A stretch of DNA of 32,810 bases from Bacillota bacterium (GTDB lineage Bacteria; Bacillota; Clostridia; Christensenellales; SZUA-584), in the NCBI GenBank assembly GCA_023416745.1, contig JAEZHF010000097.1, forward strand, positions 1 through 32,810, written 5' to 3'. The notes under the pieces were generated by a model that worked only from the letters and a program-made list of their open reading frames with translations, was not told the DNA's origin and did not search any database. This document shows positions 8,299 through 15,886 of this stretch, in pieces (position 1 is the stretch's first letter; each line of letters opens with the position of its first letter). The position numbers were made by a program, and so were the translations under genes.

Positions 8299-9243
8299 AT
8301 GTTAGAAATTGAAAAGCCCAACATACAATGCGTCGAGAAGTCAAGTGATAACGGGTATGCCAAGTACGTGATGGAGCCACTGGAGCGCGGTTTCGGATCA
8401 ACCCTTGGTAACTCGATGAGGAGAGTTCTGCTGTCCTGCCTGCCCGGAGCCGCCGTGACGCGGGTGCGGATAGACGGCGTACTGCACGAGTTTTCCACGG
8501 TTAAAGGCGTCACCGAGGATGTTGTGGGCGTGGTGATGAACCTGAAAGGTCTCGCAGTTAAGATGTATGTTGACGAGCCCAAGACGTTGATACTCGATGT
8601 AACGGGCCCCAAGGACGTGACGGCGGCGGACATATCGCTGGACGCGGATGTCGAGGTTTTAAACCCCGACATGCACATAGTCACGCTGGATAAGGACACC
8701 AGTGTCTATATGGAGATCACCGTCGAGAAGGGCCGCGGCTACGTTCTGGCTGATAAGAACAAGGAGAACGACATGCCGATCGGCGTGATTCCTGTGGATT
8801 CGCTGTTCACGCCTGTGCGCAAGGTGAACTTCACGGTGGAGAACACGCGCGTGGGGCAAATGACGGACTACGACAAGCTGTCTATCGAGCTGTGGACCAA
8901 CGGAACGATCGCGCCGGATGAAGCGGTCTCGCTGTCTGCGAAAATATTAAACGAGCATCTCGCGCAGTTTGTGGCGCTGACCGATCACGTTCAGAACGTG
9001 GAGATTATGGTGGAGCCGGAGGAGGACAAGAAGGAGAAGGTGCTGGAAATCACCATCGAAGAACTGGATCTCTCCGTCCGTTCCTACAACTGCTTAAAGC
9101 GCGCTGGCATCAACACTGTGGAAGAGCTGATCAAGCGAAACGAAGAAGAAATGATGAAGGTGCGTAATCTTGGGCGTAAGTCGCTCGAGGAGGTTGAGCA
9201 GAAGCTCGCGGCCTTAGGGTTGTCACTGCGGCTCGACGACTGA
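8299..9243 (+). CDS. rpoA: DNA-directed RNA polymerase subunit alpha
   Basis: A 314-residue alpha subunit. The N-terminal dimerisation domain holds YAKYVMEPLERGFGSTLGNSMRRVLLS. After a linker near residue 230, the C-terminal domain (VRSYNCLKRAGINTVEELI, then LGRKSLEEVEQKL) binds UP-elements and activators. The frame is open back to 8221 inside rpsD, but ATG 8299 is chosen for its GGGAGGG site (8287-8293) and the correct family N-terminus. Confidence 0.97.
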   Translation: MLEIEKPNIQCVEKSSDNGYAKYVMEPLERGFGSTLGNSMRRVLLSCLPGAAVTRVRIDGVLHEFSTVKGVTEDVVGVVMNLKGLAVKMYVDEPKTLILDVTGPKDVTAADISLDADVEVLNPDMHIVTLDKDTSVYMEITVEKGRGYVLADKNKENDMPIGVIPVDSLFTPVRKVNFTVENTRVGQMTDYDKLSIELWTNGTIAPDEAVSLSAKILNEHLAQFVALTDHVQNVEIMVEPEEDKKEKVLEITIEELDLSVRSYNCLKRAGINTVEELIKRNEEEMMKVRNLGRKSLEEVEQKLAALGLSLRLDD

Positions 9244-9251
9244 AATAATTA

Positions 9252-9319
9252 CCCCGAAAAATCATCGACTTTACGGGGACCCGAATAACAAATTTGCCGG
9301 GCGGCATCGGCGCGGCAAA
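9252..9319 (+). promoter_or_regulatory. Two hairpins in the rpoA-rplQ leader
   Basis: CCCCG (9252-9256) can pair with CGGGG (9274-9278). TTTGCCG (9293-9299) pairs perfectly with CGGCAAA (9313-9319), which ends 2 nt before the rplQ Shine-Dalgarno AGGAGG (9321-9326). No U-run follows either hairpin. The second hairpin could influence rplQ translation. This is structural evidence only, with no known family recognised. Confidence 0.35.
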
Positions 9320-9336
9320 CAGGAGGCTTTAAAACT

Positions 9337-9846
9337 ATGGCTGGATACAGAAAGCTGAATCAGCAGCAGGATCAGAGACAGGCGACCTTGAGAAACCTGG
9401 TCAGCTCTCTTTTGTGGCATGGCCGCATCGAGACCACGCTGGCGAGGGCCAAGGAAACGCGCAGAATCGCTGAAAAGCTGATCACCATTGCTGTTAAGGA
9501 ACATGCGAGCACGCTTAAGGTCGTCAAGGAAATCAAAGACGGCGACGAGAAGCTGAAAAAAGAGGTTACTATCGACGCGCCCTCCAAGCTGGCAGCGCGC
9601 CGCCGGTTGATGTCTTATCTCTATGACATTCCGGATCTGAAGAAGGATGACGAGTCCAAGTTCGACTACAAGAAGCGTACGGCTGAGGTCAACCATCCGC
9701 TCGTCGAGAAGATGTTTCGCGAATACGGCCCGAAATATTACAAGCGCGCCAAGGATCTGGGAACGGGCGGCGGCTATACCCGCATCATCAAGAAGGGCCC
9801 CCGGCGCGGCGACGCGGCGGAAGTCGTGATTCTCGAGCTGGTATAA
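9337..9846 (+). CDS. rplQ: 50S ribosomal protein L17, long form
   Basis: A 169-residue L17. The family start MAGYRKLNQQQDQRQATLRNLVSSLL and end GGYTRIIKKGPRRGDAAEVVILELV are intact. About 50 extra residues, rich in lysine and aspartate, are present relative to B. subtilis L17 (120 residues). They lie mainly between ITIAVK and LAARRRLM and after the next helix. Comparable long L17 proteins are known from Lachnospiraceae-type Clostridia. It is the last gene of the ribosomal operon. Confidence 0.96.
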   Translation: MAGYRKLNQQQDQRQATLRNLVSSLLWHGRIETTLARAKETRRIAEKLITIAVKEHASTLKVVKEIKDGDEKLKKEVTIDAPSKLAARRRLMSYLYDIPDLKKDDESKFDYKKRTAEVNHPLVEKMFREYGPKYYKRAKDLGTGGGYTRIIKKGPRRGDAAEVVILELV

Positions 9847-9876
9847 CCAGAAGGGTCAGAATTTTGCTCTCAAAAG

Positions 9877-9912
9877 AAAAGGCTTTGAAAGTCGTTTTTC
9901 AAAGCCTTTTGG
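9877..9912 (+). terminator. Rho-independent terminator of the ribosomal operon
   Basis: AAAAGGCTTTGAAA (9877-9890) pairs perfectly with TTTCAAAGCCTTTT (9897-9910), a 14-bp stem with a 6-nt loop. The descending arm ends in TTTT. It lies 30 nt after the rplQ stop. A TATAAT at 9915-9920 immediately follows and could be the -10 of an ecf promoter, but no convincing -35 was found. Confidence 0.85.
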
Positions 9913-9948
9913 TGTATAATGGAGCATATCGTGCTGGGAAGGGACACA

Positions 9949-10773
9949 ATGTCAATAATTGAAGCAATAGACGTAACATACGCGTATGCCAGCCAGGATA
10001 ATATATTTCCTGCATTGTCAGGCGTTACGCTCAGCGTGGCGGCGGGCGAGTTTATCGCGGTGATCGGGCACAACGGCTCGGGCAAGTCTACCTTTGCCAA
10101 GCATATTAATGCGCTTTATCTGCCCAAATCGGGCAGTGTGGCGGTGAACGGCATGGATACGAAGGATGAGTCAAAAGTTTGGGATATACGAAAGTGCGCC
10201 GGCATGGTGTTTCAGAATCCGGACAACCAACTGGTGGCAACAATCGTGGAAGAGGACGTGGCATTCGGGCCTGAAAATATCGGCGTGCCGCCCGCACAGA
10301 TACGTCAGCGCGTGGACGAGGCGCTGGAGCAGGTGGGAATGAGCGCGTTCCGTGATCGTGCGCCGCACATGCTGTCCGGCGGGCAGAAGCAGCGCGTGGC
10401 GATTGCGGGCGTGCTGGCGATGTATCCGGACATTATCGTATTTGACGAGCCCACAGCGATGCTGGACCCGGAGGGGCGCGACGAGGTACTGGCTGCGGTT
10501 CGCGAATTGAACGCGAAGGGCAAGACGATCGTGCTGATTACGCATTATATGGAGGAGGCGCTGCTGGCCGACCGTGTGGTGGTGATGACGGGCGGACAGA
10601 TTACCGCACTGGGTACTCCGCGAGAGATTTTCGCGAATGAGGCGGTGTTGAGTGACGCAGGGCTTTCCGCTCCGCCGCATATAGAACTGTACCATCGCCT
10701 GAAGAACAAGGGATATGAGCTGGGCGAATGCCCGCTGACGATAGATGAACTGGTGGATAAGATATGCCGATAG
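9949..10773 (+). CDS. ecfA1: ECF transporter ATPase A1
   Basis: A 274-residue ABC ATPase that powers energy-coupling-factor vitamin/micronutrient uptake with EcfA2 and EcfT. Motifs: Walker A GHNGSGKST (40-48), Q-loop FQNPDNQ (89-94), signature LSGGQ (142-146), Walker B IIVFDEP (162-168) and the switch histidine in ITHYMEEA. The frame is open from 9919, but ATG 9949 is preferred because of GGGAAGGG (9936-9943) and the family N-terminus. It overlaps ecfA2 by 10 nt. Confidence 0.94.
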   Translation: MSIIEAIDVTYAYASQDNIFPALSGVTLSVAAGEFIAVIGHNGSGKSTFAKHINALYLPKSGSVAVNGMDTKDESKVWDIRKCAGMVFQNPDNQLVATIVEEDVAFGPENIGVPPAQIRQRVDEALEQVGMSAFRDRAPHMLSGGQKQRVAIAGVLAMYPDIIVFDEPTAMLDPEGRDEVLAAVRELNAKGKTIVLITHYMEEALLADRVVVMTGGQITALGTPREIFANEAVLSDAGLSAPPHIELYHRLKNKGYELGECPLTIDELVDKICR

Positions 10774-11618
10774 AATTGCAGAATCTCACTTACACATACA
10801 GCCCCGGCACGCCGTTTGAATCCAAAGCCGTTGATGATCTCAGCCTCAAAATCGAAGATGGCGAGTTCGCGGGCATCATTGGGCACACCGGCAGCGGCAA
10901 GACGACGATGATCGGGCTGATCGCGGGGCTGCTCAAGCCGACATCCGGCAAGGTGCTGATAGACGGCGAGGACATCAGCATGAGAGGATACGATCGGAAG
11001 AAGCTGCGCCGTCACGTTGGTGTGGTATTCCAGTACCCCGAACACCAGCTGTTTGAGGAAACGGTGTATAAGGATATCGCGTTTGGGCCGGGAAAGACGG
11101 GCGTTGCCGAGGATGAGACGGAGGCGCGCGTGCGGCACGCCATGGAGCTGATGGAGCTGGACTACGAGGGAATCAAGGCGTTGTCGCCGTTTGAGCTGTC
11201 GGGCGGGCAGAAGCGGCGCGTGGCGATAGCGGGTGTGCTCGCGATGCGGCCCAAGGTGCTGATATTGGATGAGCCAGTCGCCGGTCTGGACCCGGCGGGG
11301 CGCGCCCATCTGATGAAGCTGGTGGGTGGTTTGAACAGCGAGGGCGTAACGATCATACTGATCACGCATTCGATGGATGATTTGGCTGAGAACGCGCGTC
11401 GCGTCATCGCGCTCAAAGATGCGAAGCTGATGATGGATGGAACGCCGGCGGAGGTTTTCGCGCGCGGCCATGAGTTGAAGGAAGCGAGCCTGGACGTGCC
11501 CAGTGTGGCGGATATCGCCGCGAAGCTGCGCGCCAGGGGCAAGGATGTGCCGCGGGACGTGATCCGGCTGGATGAGCTGGAACTGTACGCACAGAAGATG
11601 TTGGGAGGGCGGCCATGA
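10764..11618 (+). CDS. ecfA2: ECF transporter ATPase A2
   Basis: A 284-residue second ATPase of the ECF module. Walker A GHTGSGKTT (40-48), Q-loop FQYPEHQLFEETV (89-101, the form typical of EcfA2), signature LSGGQ (145-149), Walker B VLILDEP (165-171) and ITHSMDD are all present. It starts inside the end of ecfA1 and ends in a 4-base ATGA overlap with ecfT, so the three genes are tightly coupled. No substrate-binding S component is encoded nearby. Confidence 0.94.
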   Translation: MPIELQNLTYTYSPGTPFESKAVDDLSLKIEDGEFAGIIGHTGSGKTTMIGLIAGLLKPTSGKVLIDGEDISMRGYDRKKLRRHVGVVFQYPEHQLFEETVYKDIAFGPGKTGVAEDETEARVRHAMELMELDYEGIKALSPFELSGGQKRRVAIAGVLAMRPKVLILDEPVAGLDPAGRAHLMKLVGGLNSEGVTIILITHSMDDLAENARRVIALKDAKLMMDGTPAEVFARGHELKEASLDVPSVADIAAKLRARGKDVPRDVIRLDELELYAQKMLGGRP

Positions 11619-12409
11619 TCAAGAACATAACACTTGGCCAGTACTTCCCCGGCAACTCGATCATCCATCGCCTGGACGCGCGTATGAAGCTGCTGCTGAC
11701 CGTCGCGGTGATCGTGCTGGTATTTCTGGCGGTTACCGTGATTGGCAACGCGGCGGTACTGGTATTACTGGTGACTGTCGTCATACTGTCGGGCGTGGGT
11801 TTAAAGTTTGTGCTACGCGGCTTAAAGCCACTGTGGTTCATCATACTGCTGACGTTCGTGCTCAACACGTTCTTTTACTCCGGCGGCACGGAGCTGTTCT
11901 CATGGTGGATATTCCGCGTGACGCAGGAGGGTCTGATCAGCGCCGTTCGGCTGGCTGCACGGTTGATATTCCTGATTACAACAACCACGATATTGACGCT
12001 GACCACGTCGCCCATATCGCTGACGGACGGGCTGGAGAGCCTGATGAAGCCGCTCAAGGCGGTCAAATTTCCTGTGCATGAGCTGGCGATGATGATGACG
12101 ATCGCGATGCGGTTTATCCCCACGCTGATCGAGGAGACGGACAAGATCATGAAGGCGCAGACCGCACGCGGAGCGGAATTTGATTCTGGGAGCGTCATCA
12201 AGCGGGCGACGGGCATGGTGCCGCTGCTGGTGCCGCTGTTCGTGAGTGCGTTCCGGCGCGCGGATGAGCTGGCGTTTGCGATGGAGTCCCGCTGTTATCA
12301 TGGCGGCGAGGGACGCACGCGCATGAAGGTGATGCATCTGCACGCACGCGACTGGGTGGCTGCGGGCATTGTGGCGGCTCTGATCGTGTTTATGGCGCTG
12401 GGTTTCTGA
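11615..12409 (+). CDS. ecfT: ECF transporter transmembrane protein EcfT
   Basis: A 264-residue membrane protein with about five hydrophobic segments. It carries the cytoplasmic coupling motifs that engage the ATPases: TARGAEFDSG around residues 184-193 (the Ala-Arg-Gly motif) and AMESRCYHGG around 224-233. It joins the two ATPases to exchangeable S components. The rplQ-ecfA1-ecfA2-ecfT-truA order is standard in Firmicutes. Confidence 0.93.
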   Translation: MIKNITLGQYFPGNSIIHRLDARMKLLLTVAVIVLVFLAVTVIGNAAVLVLLVTVVILSGVGLKFVLRGLKPLWFIILLTFVLNTFFYSGGTELFSWWIFRVTQEGLISAVRLAARLIFLITTTTILTLTTSPISLTDGLESLMKPLKAVKFPVHELAMMMTIAMRFIPTLIEETDKIMKAQTARGAEFDSGSVIKRATGMVPLLVPLFVSAFRRADELAFAMESRCYHGGEGRTRMKVMHLHARDWVAAGIVAALIVFMALGF

Positions 12410-12431
12410 CAGAGTTAAGCTCTAAGAAATC

Positions 12432-12518
12432 GTGGAGGCTATGCCTCCACACCTTCGCTCATGGGATAGTATCCCTTTTGAGAATCCCATCAGGAAAATA
12501 CCTGCAAAGGCATTTTCC
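12432..12518 (+). repeat. Hairpin-rich intergenic repeat, copy A
   Basis: This is one of two related copies; the other is 14805-14888. Three hairpins occur in order: GTGGAGGC/GCCTCCAC (12432-12439 with 12443-12450), GGGAT/ATCCC (12463-12467 with 12471-12475), and an imperfect GGAAAAT-CCT/AGG-ATTTTCC stem (12493-12518). ATGGGAT (12461-12467) can alternatively pair with ATCCCAT (12484-12490). It fills most of the 150-bp gap between ecfT and truA. It may act as a REP-like element or a 3'-end signal. Confidence 0.6.
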
Positions 12519-12559
12519 GCTTTAGCAATTGAAAAACAGGCGAAGCCAGGAGAAATTGT

Positions 12560-13315
12560 GTGCGGATAAGGCTCATTGTGGAATATGACGGAACCAATTA
12601 TGTGGGCTGGCAGCGGCAGAAGGATTTATTGTCGGTGCAGGAGGCGATGGAGAAGGCATTCCATGAAGCTGTGGGCGAGTGCGTGGTGATACACGGCTCA
12701 GGGCGCACCGACGCCGGTGTACACGCCGAGGCGCTGGTGGCACATTTCGATACGCAGTGCCCTGTGCCGCCCGATAAGATCAGCTATATGTTCAATATGT
12801 ATCTGCCGCCCGACATACGCGTGAGGCATTCGGAGCGGGCAGACGATGATTTTCACGCGCGGTTTGACGCGAAGGGCAAGACGTACCGGTATACGATATA
12901 CAACGATAAGCATGCACCCGCGATATGGCGGCATGCGGCGACTTTTGTGCGCGGGTCAATGGACACCCAGCGGATGAAAGAAGCGGCGGAGAGGCTGTGC
13001 GGCACGCACGACTTCAAGCCGTTCTCCGCAAACGGCACCGAGGTGAAGGACACGGTACGCACGATCTACCGGGTGAAGATCACGTCGGCGCTGCCGTTCA
13101 TATGGATCGACGTGACGGGCTCGGGGTTTTTGAACCACATGGTGCGCATAATCGCGGGGACGCTGATACAGGTGGGTATCGGCAAGCGCGAGCCGGACTG
13201 CATCGACGCCATACTGGCGAAGAAGGAGCTGGCGGGCGCGACGGCACCCGCTAAAGGTCTGACGCTTAAGAAGGTGTATTACGCGCCGGAAGAGCCTCAA
13301 GGGGGGTCTGAATGA
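12560..13315 (+). CDS. truA: tRNA pseudouridine synthase A
   Basis: A 251-residue TruA that makes pseudouridine at positions 38-40 in the tRNA anticodon arm. The catalytic aspartate is D51 in GSGRTDAGVHA. Other family stretches are YDGTNYVGWQRQ (9-20), RFDAKGKTYRYTIYN and GSGFLNHMVRIIAGTL. The start is GTG 12560 after AGGAG. It ends in an ATGA overlap with the next gene. Confidence 0.95.
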   Translation: MRIRLIVEYDGTNYVGWQRQKDLLSVQEAMEKAFHEAVGECVVIHGSGRTDAGVHAEALVAHFDTQCPVPPDKISYMFNMYLPPDIRVRHSERADDDFHARFDAKGKTYRYTIYNDKHAPAIWRHAATFVRGSMDTQRMKEAAERLCGTHDFKPFSANGTEVKDTVRTIYRVKITSALPFIWIDVTGSGFLNHMVRIIAGTLIQVGIGKREPDCIDAILAKKELAGATAPAKGLTLKKVYYAPEEPQGGSE

Positions 13316-14118
13316 GATATGATAATGAAGTGGGCAACAACATCTTTATTAAAATAATCTGCTGGCTGCTGATGGCCGCCGGGTTCGTGCTGATCGGGTT
13401 GTCGGTAATATCTGTATTGGTATCCACCGCCATCACCATCGGTATGGTGATACCCGCGGGATTGGGGCTGCTGATGATCATCTATGCTGTCGCCCGCCTG
13501 AGGAAAAACGGACGGGTGATTCAGCGCCGGTGGTTGCGCGTCGCTATCACGGTGTGCCTGATCGCCGGTCTTCTGGCCGCAGCTTTTCTGGAAACGCTAA
13601 TGTGTGTAGCGGCCTACAAGCCGCCGCCGGAAGAGGACACTGGCTTTGTGATTGTGCTGGGCTGCGGCGTGTTTCCCGACGGAGCGCTGACGCTGTCTCT
13701 CAAGAACCGGCTGGACGCGGCTTACGACTATCTCACAGCGCATAAGGATTCGATGTGCATCGTATCCGGTGGTCAGGGGGACAATGAGCCGGTCAGCGAA
13801 GCGGAGGCGATGAGCCAATATTTGAGTTCTCGCGGGATAGAGGCCCACCGCATCATCAAGGAAGACAGATCCACCAGTACACTGCTGAACCTGACATATT
13901 CCCGGGAAATTATGGCAGAGCATCCGGAGCGGCATCAGACGGCGGCTATCGTGACCAGCGATTATCACGTGTTCCGTGCGCTGATGCTGGCTCGCGATTT
14001 AGGAATCGACTCGTTCGGTATACCGGCGGGAACGAACTGGAAGATCGTCGTGGCGTGTCATGTGCGCGAATACGCGGCGATCGTCAAGACCGTGCTGTTC
14101 GGCGGCGAGGAGATATGA
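13312..14118 (+). CDS. YdcF/SanA-like (DUF218) membrane protein
   Basis: A 268-residue protein with about three N-terminal transmembrane segments (residues 7-70 and 80-105), then a DUF218-type domain. The domain shows FVIVLGCGVFPDGALTLSLKNRLDAAYDYL, IVSGGQGDNEPVSEAEAM, ST..NL and VTSDYHVFRALMLARDLG. Relatives such as YdcF and SanA are linked to envelope integrity, but their chemistry is unsettled. Its start overlaps the truA stop by 4 nt. Confidence 0.8.
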   Translation: MRYDNEVGNNIFIKIICWLLMAAGFVLIGLSVISVLVSTAITIGMVIPAGLGLLMIIYAVARLRKNGRVIQRRWLRVAITVCLIAGLLAAAFLETLMCVAAYKPPPEEDTGFVIVLGCGVFPDGALTLSLKNRLDAAYDYLTAHKDSMCIVSGGQGDNEPVSEAEAMSQYLSSRGIEAHRIIKEDRSTSTLLNLTYSREIMAEHPERHQTAAIVTSDYHVFRALMLARDLGIDSFGIPAGTNWKIVVACHVREYAAIVKTVLFGGEEI

Positions 14119-14141
14119 CCTTCTGCGTTGAGCAGATAATC

Positions 14142-14170
14142 TGTACATAAAAGCGGGAATATAGTATAAT
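14142..14170 (+). promoter_or_regulatory. Sigma-A-type promoter for the phosphoribosyltransferase gene
   Basis: TGTACA (14142-14147, four matches to TTGACA) is followed after exactly 17 nt by a perfect TATAAT (14165-14170). The expected transcript start near 14177 leaves a leader of about 50 nt before the ATG at 14226. Confidence 0.65.
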
Positions 14171-14225
14171 GTCACCCGTGTTGTTGTATTTATACGAATG
14201 AATATTGGAAATCAGGAGATTCGCT

Positions 14226-14783
14226 ATGCTGACTTATCCGCTGCAAGTCGCCGGTTTAAAGCGCGACCTGCCCATCTGCAGGGTGACAGATGATTTATAC
14301 ATTGGAGCGTTCGTGATATTTGGGGATGTGGAATTGACTGTGGCATGCGCGTCGGCGCTGCTCAATATTGCCCCCGAATTTGATTATATGATCAGCCCGG
14401 AGGCCAAGAGCATACCGCTGATCCACGAAATGGCTCGTCAGAAAGGCAGCAACAAGTACATTCTGGCGCGCAAGGTGCCCAAGCTGTACATGCGCGACCT
14501 GTTCAAGGCGGAAGTCACATCCATCACCACTGCAAAGCCGCAGGTGCTGTATCTGGACGGCGGGGATGCGCGGCTGATGGAAGGCAAGCGTATACTCGTG
14601 GTGGACGACGTGATCTCGACCGGCGAATCCATCCGTGCGGTGGAGGAGCTGGTGAAAAAGGCGGGCGGCATACTGGCCGGGAAGATCGCGATACTCGCTG
14701 AGGGAGACGCAAAGGATCGCAACGACATATTGTTCCTAGAAGCGCTGCCGCTGTTCAATGCAGACGGTACGGTTAAGGAATAA
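14226..14783 (+). CDS. Adenine phosphoribosyltransferase-like protein
   Basis: A 185-residue type I phosphoribosyltransferase. The PRPP-binding motif VVDDVISTG is at 125-133. An Apt-like segment, SPEAKSIPLIHEMARQKG, lies at 58-74. Apt makes AMP from adenine and PRPP; the present protein is close in layout but may have another purine or regulatory role. ATG 14226 has AGGAG (14214-14218) 7 nt upstream; a TTG at 14205 in the same frame is less likely. Confidence 0.75.
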   Translation: MLTYPLQVAGLKRDLPICRVTDDLYIGAFVIFGDVELTVACASALLNIAPEFDYMISPEAKSIPLIHEMARQKGSNKYILARKVPKLYMRDLFKAEVTSITTAKPQVLYLDGGDARLMEGKRILVVDDVISTGESIRAVEELVKKAGGILAGKIAILAEGDAKDRNDILFLEALPLFNADGTVKE

Positions 14784-14804
14784 AGCAACACAAAGCTTAA
14801 GACC

Positions 14805-14888
14805 GTGGAGGCTTTGCCTCCAAACTTCCATTAAGGGACGAATGTCCCTTAAGAATCCCGTTGGGAAAATGCCCGTCAGGCATTTTCC
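14805..14888 (+). repeat. Hairpin-rich intergenic repeat, copy B
   Basis: This is the second copy of the element at 12432-12518 and has better stems. TGGAGGC/GCCTCCA (14806-14812 with 14816-14822), TTAAGGGAC/GTCCCTTAA (14831-14839 with 14844-14852) and GGAAAATGCC/GGCATTTTCC (14864-14873 with 14879-14888) are all perfect. The order and sequence of the hairpins match copy A. It lies between the phosphoribosyltransferase gene and the convergent nuclease-like gene, so it could serve both 3' ends. Confidence 0.65.
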
Positions 14889-14905
14889 GTATAATAGGTT
14901 GTCCT

Positions 14906-15703
14906 TTAAGAAGCATTCTCACTTTTAACAACTTTACTTGACGCTGCCTTCTGGACCGGCGGCCTCAGCGCTTTCTGGACTTTCTTTTTGAGGTCAGCAG
15001 TTTTTTCTTCATCAAAAACTTCCCGTTTCACAACTTCATTTTCGAGTACGAATTTCACTTCATCAGAACTCACTTTTGAGTTTGGAGAAATCTTCCTAAG
15101 TATTTTTCTGATTGAATCTAGTACCTCATCGGTTAATAGAACTTGTCCGATTAAGTACCTGCTTAGAAGCTGCTTCTGTTCCCGATAATCATCAAGTAGC
15201 CCTTTAGTGGTTGATTTAGCGGCTGCCTCTTTACTAAGGTAATATAACATTTCAATGTCAGTAGCTTTTCTAGCATTTAAATCTTCAAAGCAGAATTCAT
15301 AGACAAGCTCTGATTGAATGGGTTTAGAGAATATAACTTTATAAATTTTCCAATGAGCTGCATTAGTTAATACAATCCAGTCGATTCCAGCATTTGAACC
15401 ATAATCAAGAGCTTGTTTTGTATGGTCATCTTTTAAATTAATGCCAATAGCCTTTACTTCTATAAGAATGTAAGGAGAGCCATCCTTTTTTATTGCTAAA
15501 TCACAGAAAGTTCTTTTAACAGCATACTCAGAAGTGATTTCAGAATATTTATCGAACCCCAAAATCTCACTTAAGATATCTTTGATTATTGATACAGTAT
15601 CAGCTTCATTAATATCATTAATTTTGGCGGAAGCAATAACTTTTTGAAATTTCTTTAAGTTCTTCGTTATTCGCTCATTGGCCTTTGCTGGGATATTAAG
15701 CAT
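14906..15703 (-). CDS. Orphan HsdR-N-like PD-(D/E)XK nuclease-type protein
   Basis: A 265-residue protein. Residues 35-125 resemble the type I restriction HsdR N-terminal nuclease fold: D68 (TFCDLAI), the IEVKAIG strand with E82 and K84, then TKQALDYG and VLTNAAHWKIYKV. The remainder is helical and charged with a lysine-rich tail; no helicase follows. ATG at 15701-15703 follows GGAGG (15709-15713). Codon use is AT-rich beside GC-rich neighbours, suggesting transfer. No methylase or specificity gene is adjacent, so a restriction role is unproven. Confidence 0.65.
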   Translation of the reverse strand: MLNIPAKANERITKNLKKFQKVIASAKINDINEADTVSIIKDILSEILGFDKYSEITSEYAVKRTFCDLAIKKDGSPYILIEVKAIGINLKDDHTKQALDYGSNAGIDWIVLTNAAHWKIYKVIFSKPIQSELVYEFCFEDLNARKATDIEMLYYLSKEAAAKSTTKGLLDDYREQKQLLSRYLIGQVLLTDEVLDSIRKILRKISPNSKVSSDEVKFVLENEVVKREVFDEEKTADLKKKVQKALRPPVQKAASSKVVKSENAS

Positions 15704-15832
15704 ATGAACCTCCGAAACAATAATATATTATGGAAATGCTGTTTGAGTATTATAATAAGACAATTTTCTACATTATATCACCAGTTTGTAGCAGATGCAA
15801 TAATGGACTTTAACGGCTGTCATACTATATCG

Positions 15833-15861
15833 TTGATAATACGGCATTCTTGTGGTATATT
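15833..15861 (+). promoter_or_regulatory. Sigma-A-type promoter of argS
   Basis: TTGATA (15833-15838), a 17-nt spacer, then TATATT (15856-15861). The expected start near 15868 leaves only about 20 nt of leader before the argS ATG. This leaves no room for a T-box leader. Confidence 0.65.
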
Positions 15862-15886
15862 TCTTGAGTATAAAAGAGAAGGCAGG

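Noticed and set aside
7332..8699. 455-codon minus-strand frame across rpsK, rpsD and rpoA
   Set aside because: It is antisense to three unmistakable genes and its composition is that of a GC-rich shadow frame.
15704..15886. N-terminal extension of argS from ATG 15704
   Set aside because: The extension is AT-rich, has no ArgRS similarity, overlaps the divergent gene's ribosome site and lies upstream of the likely promoter at 15833-15861.
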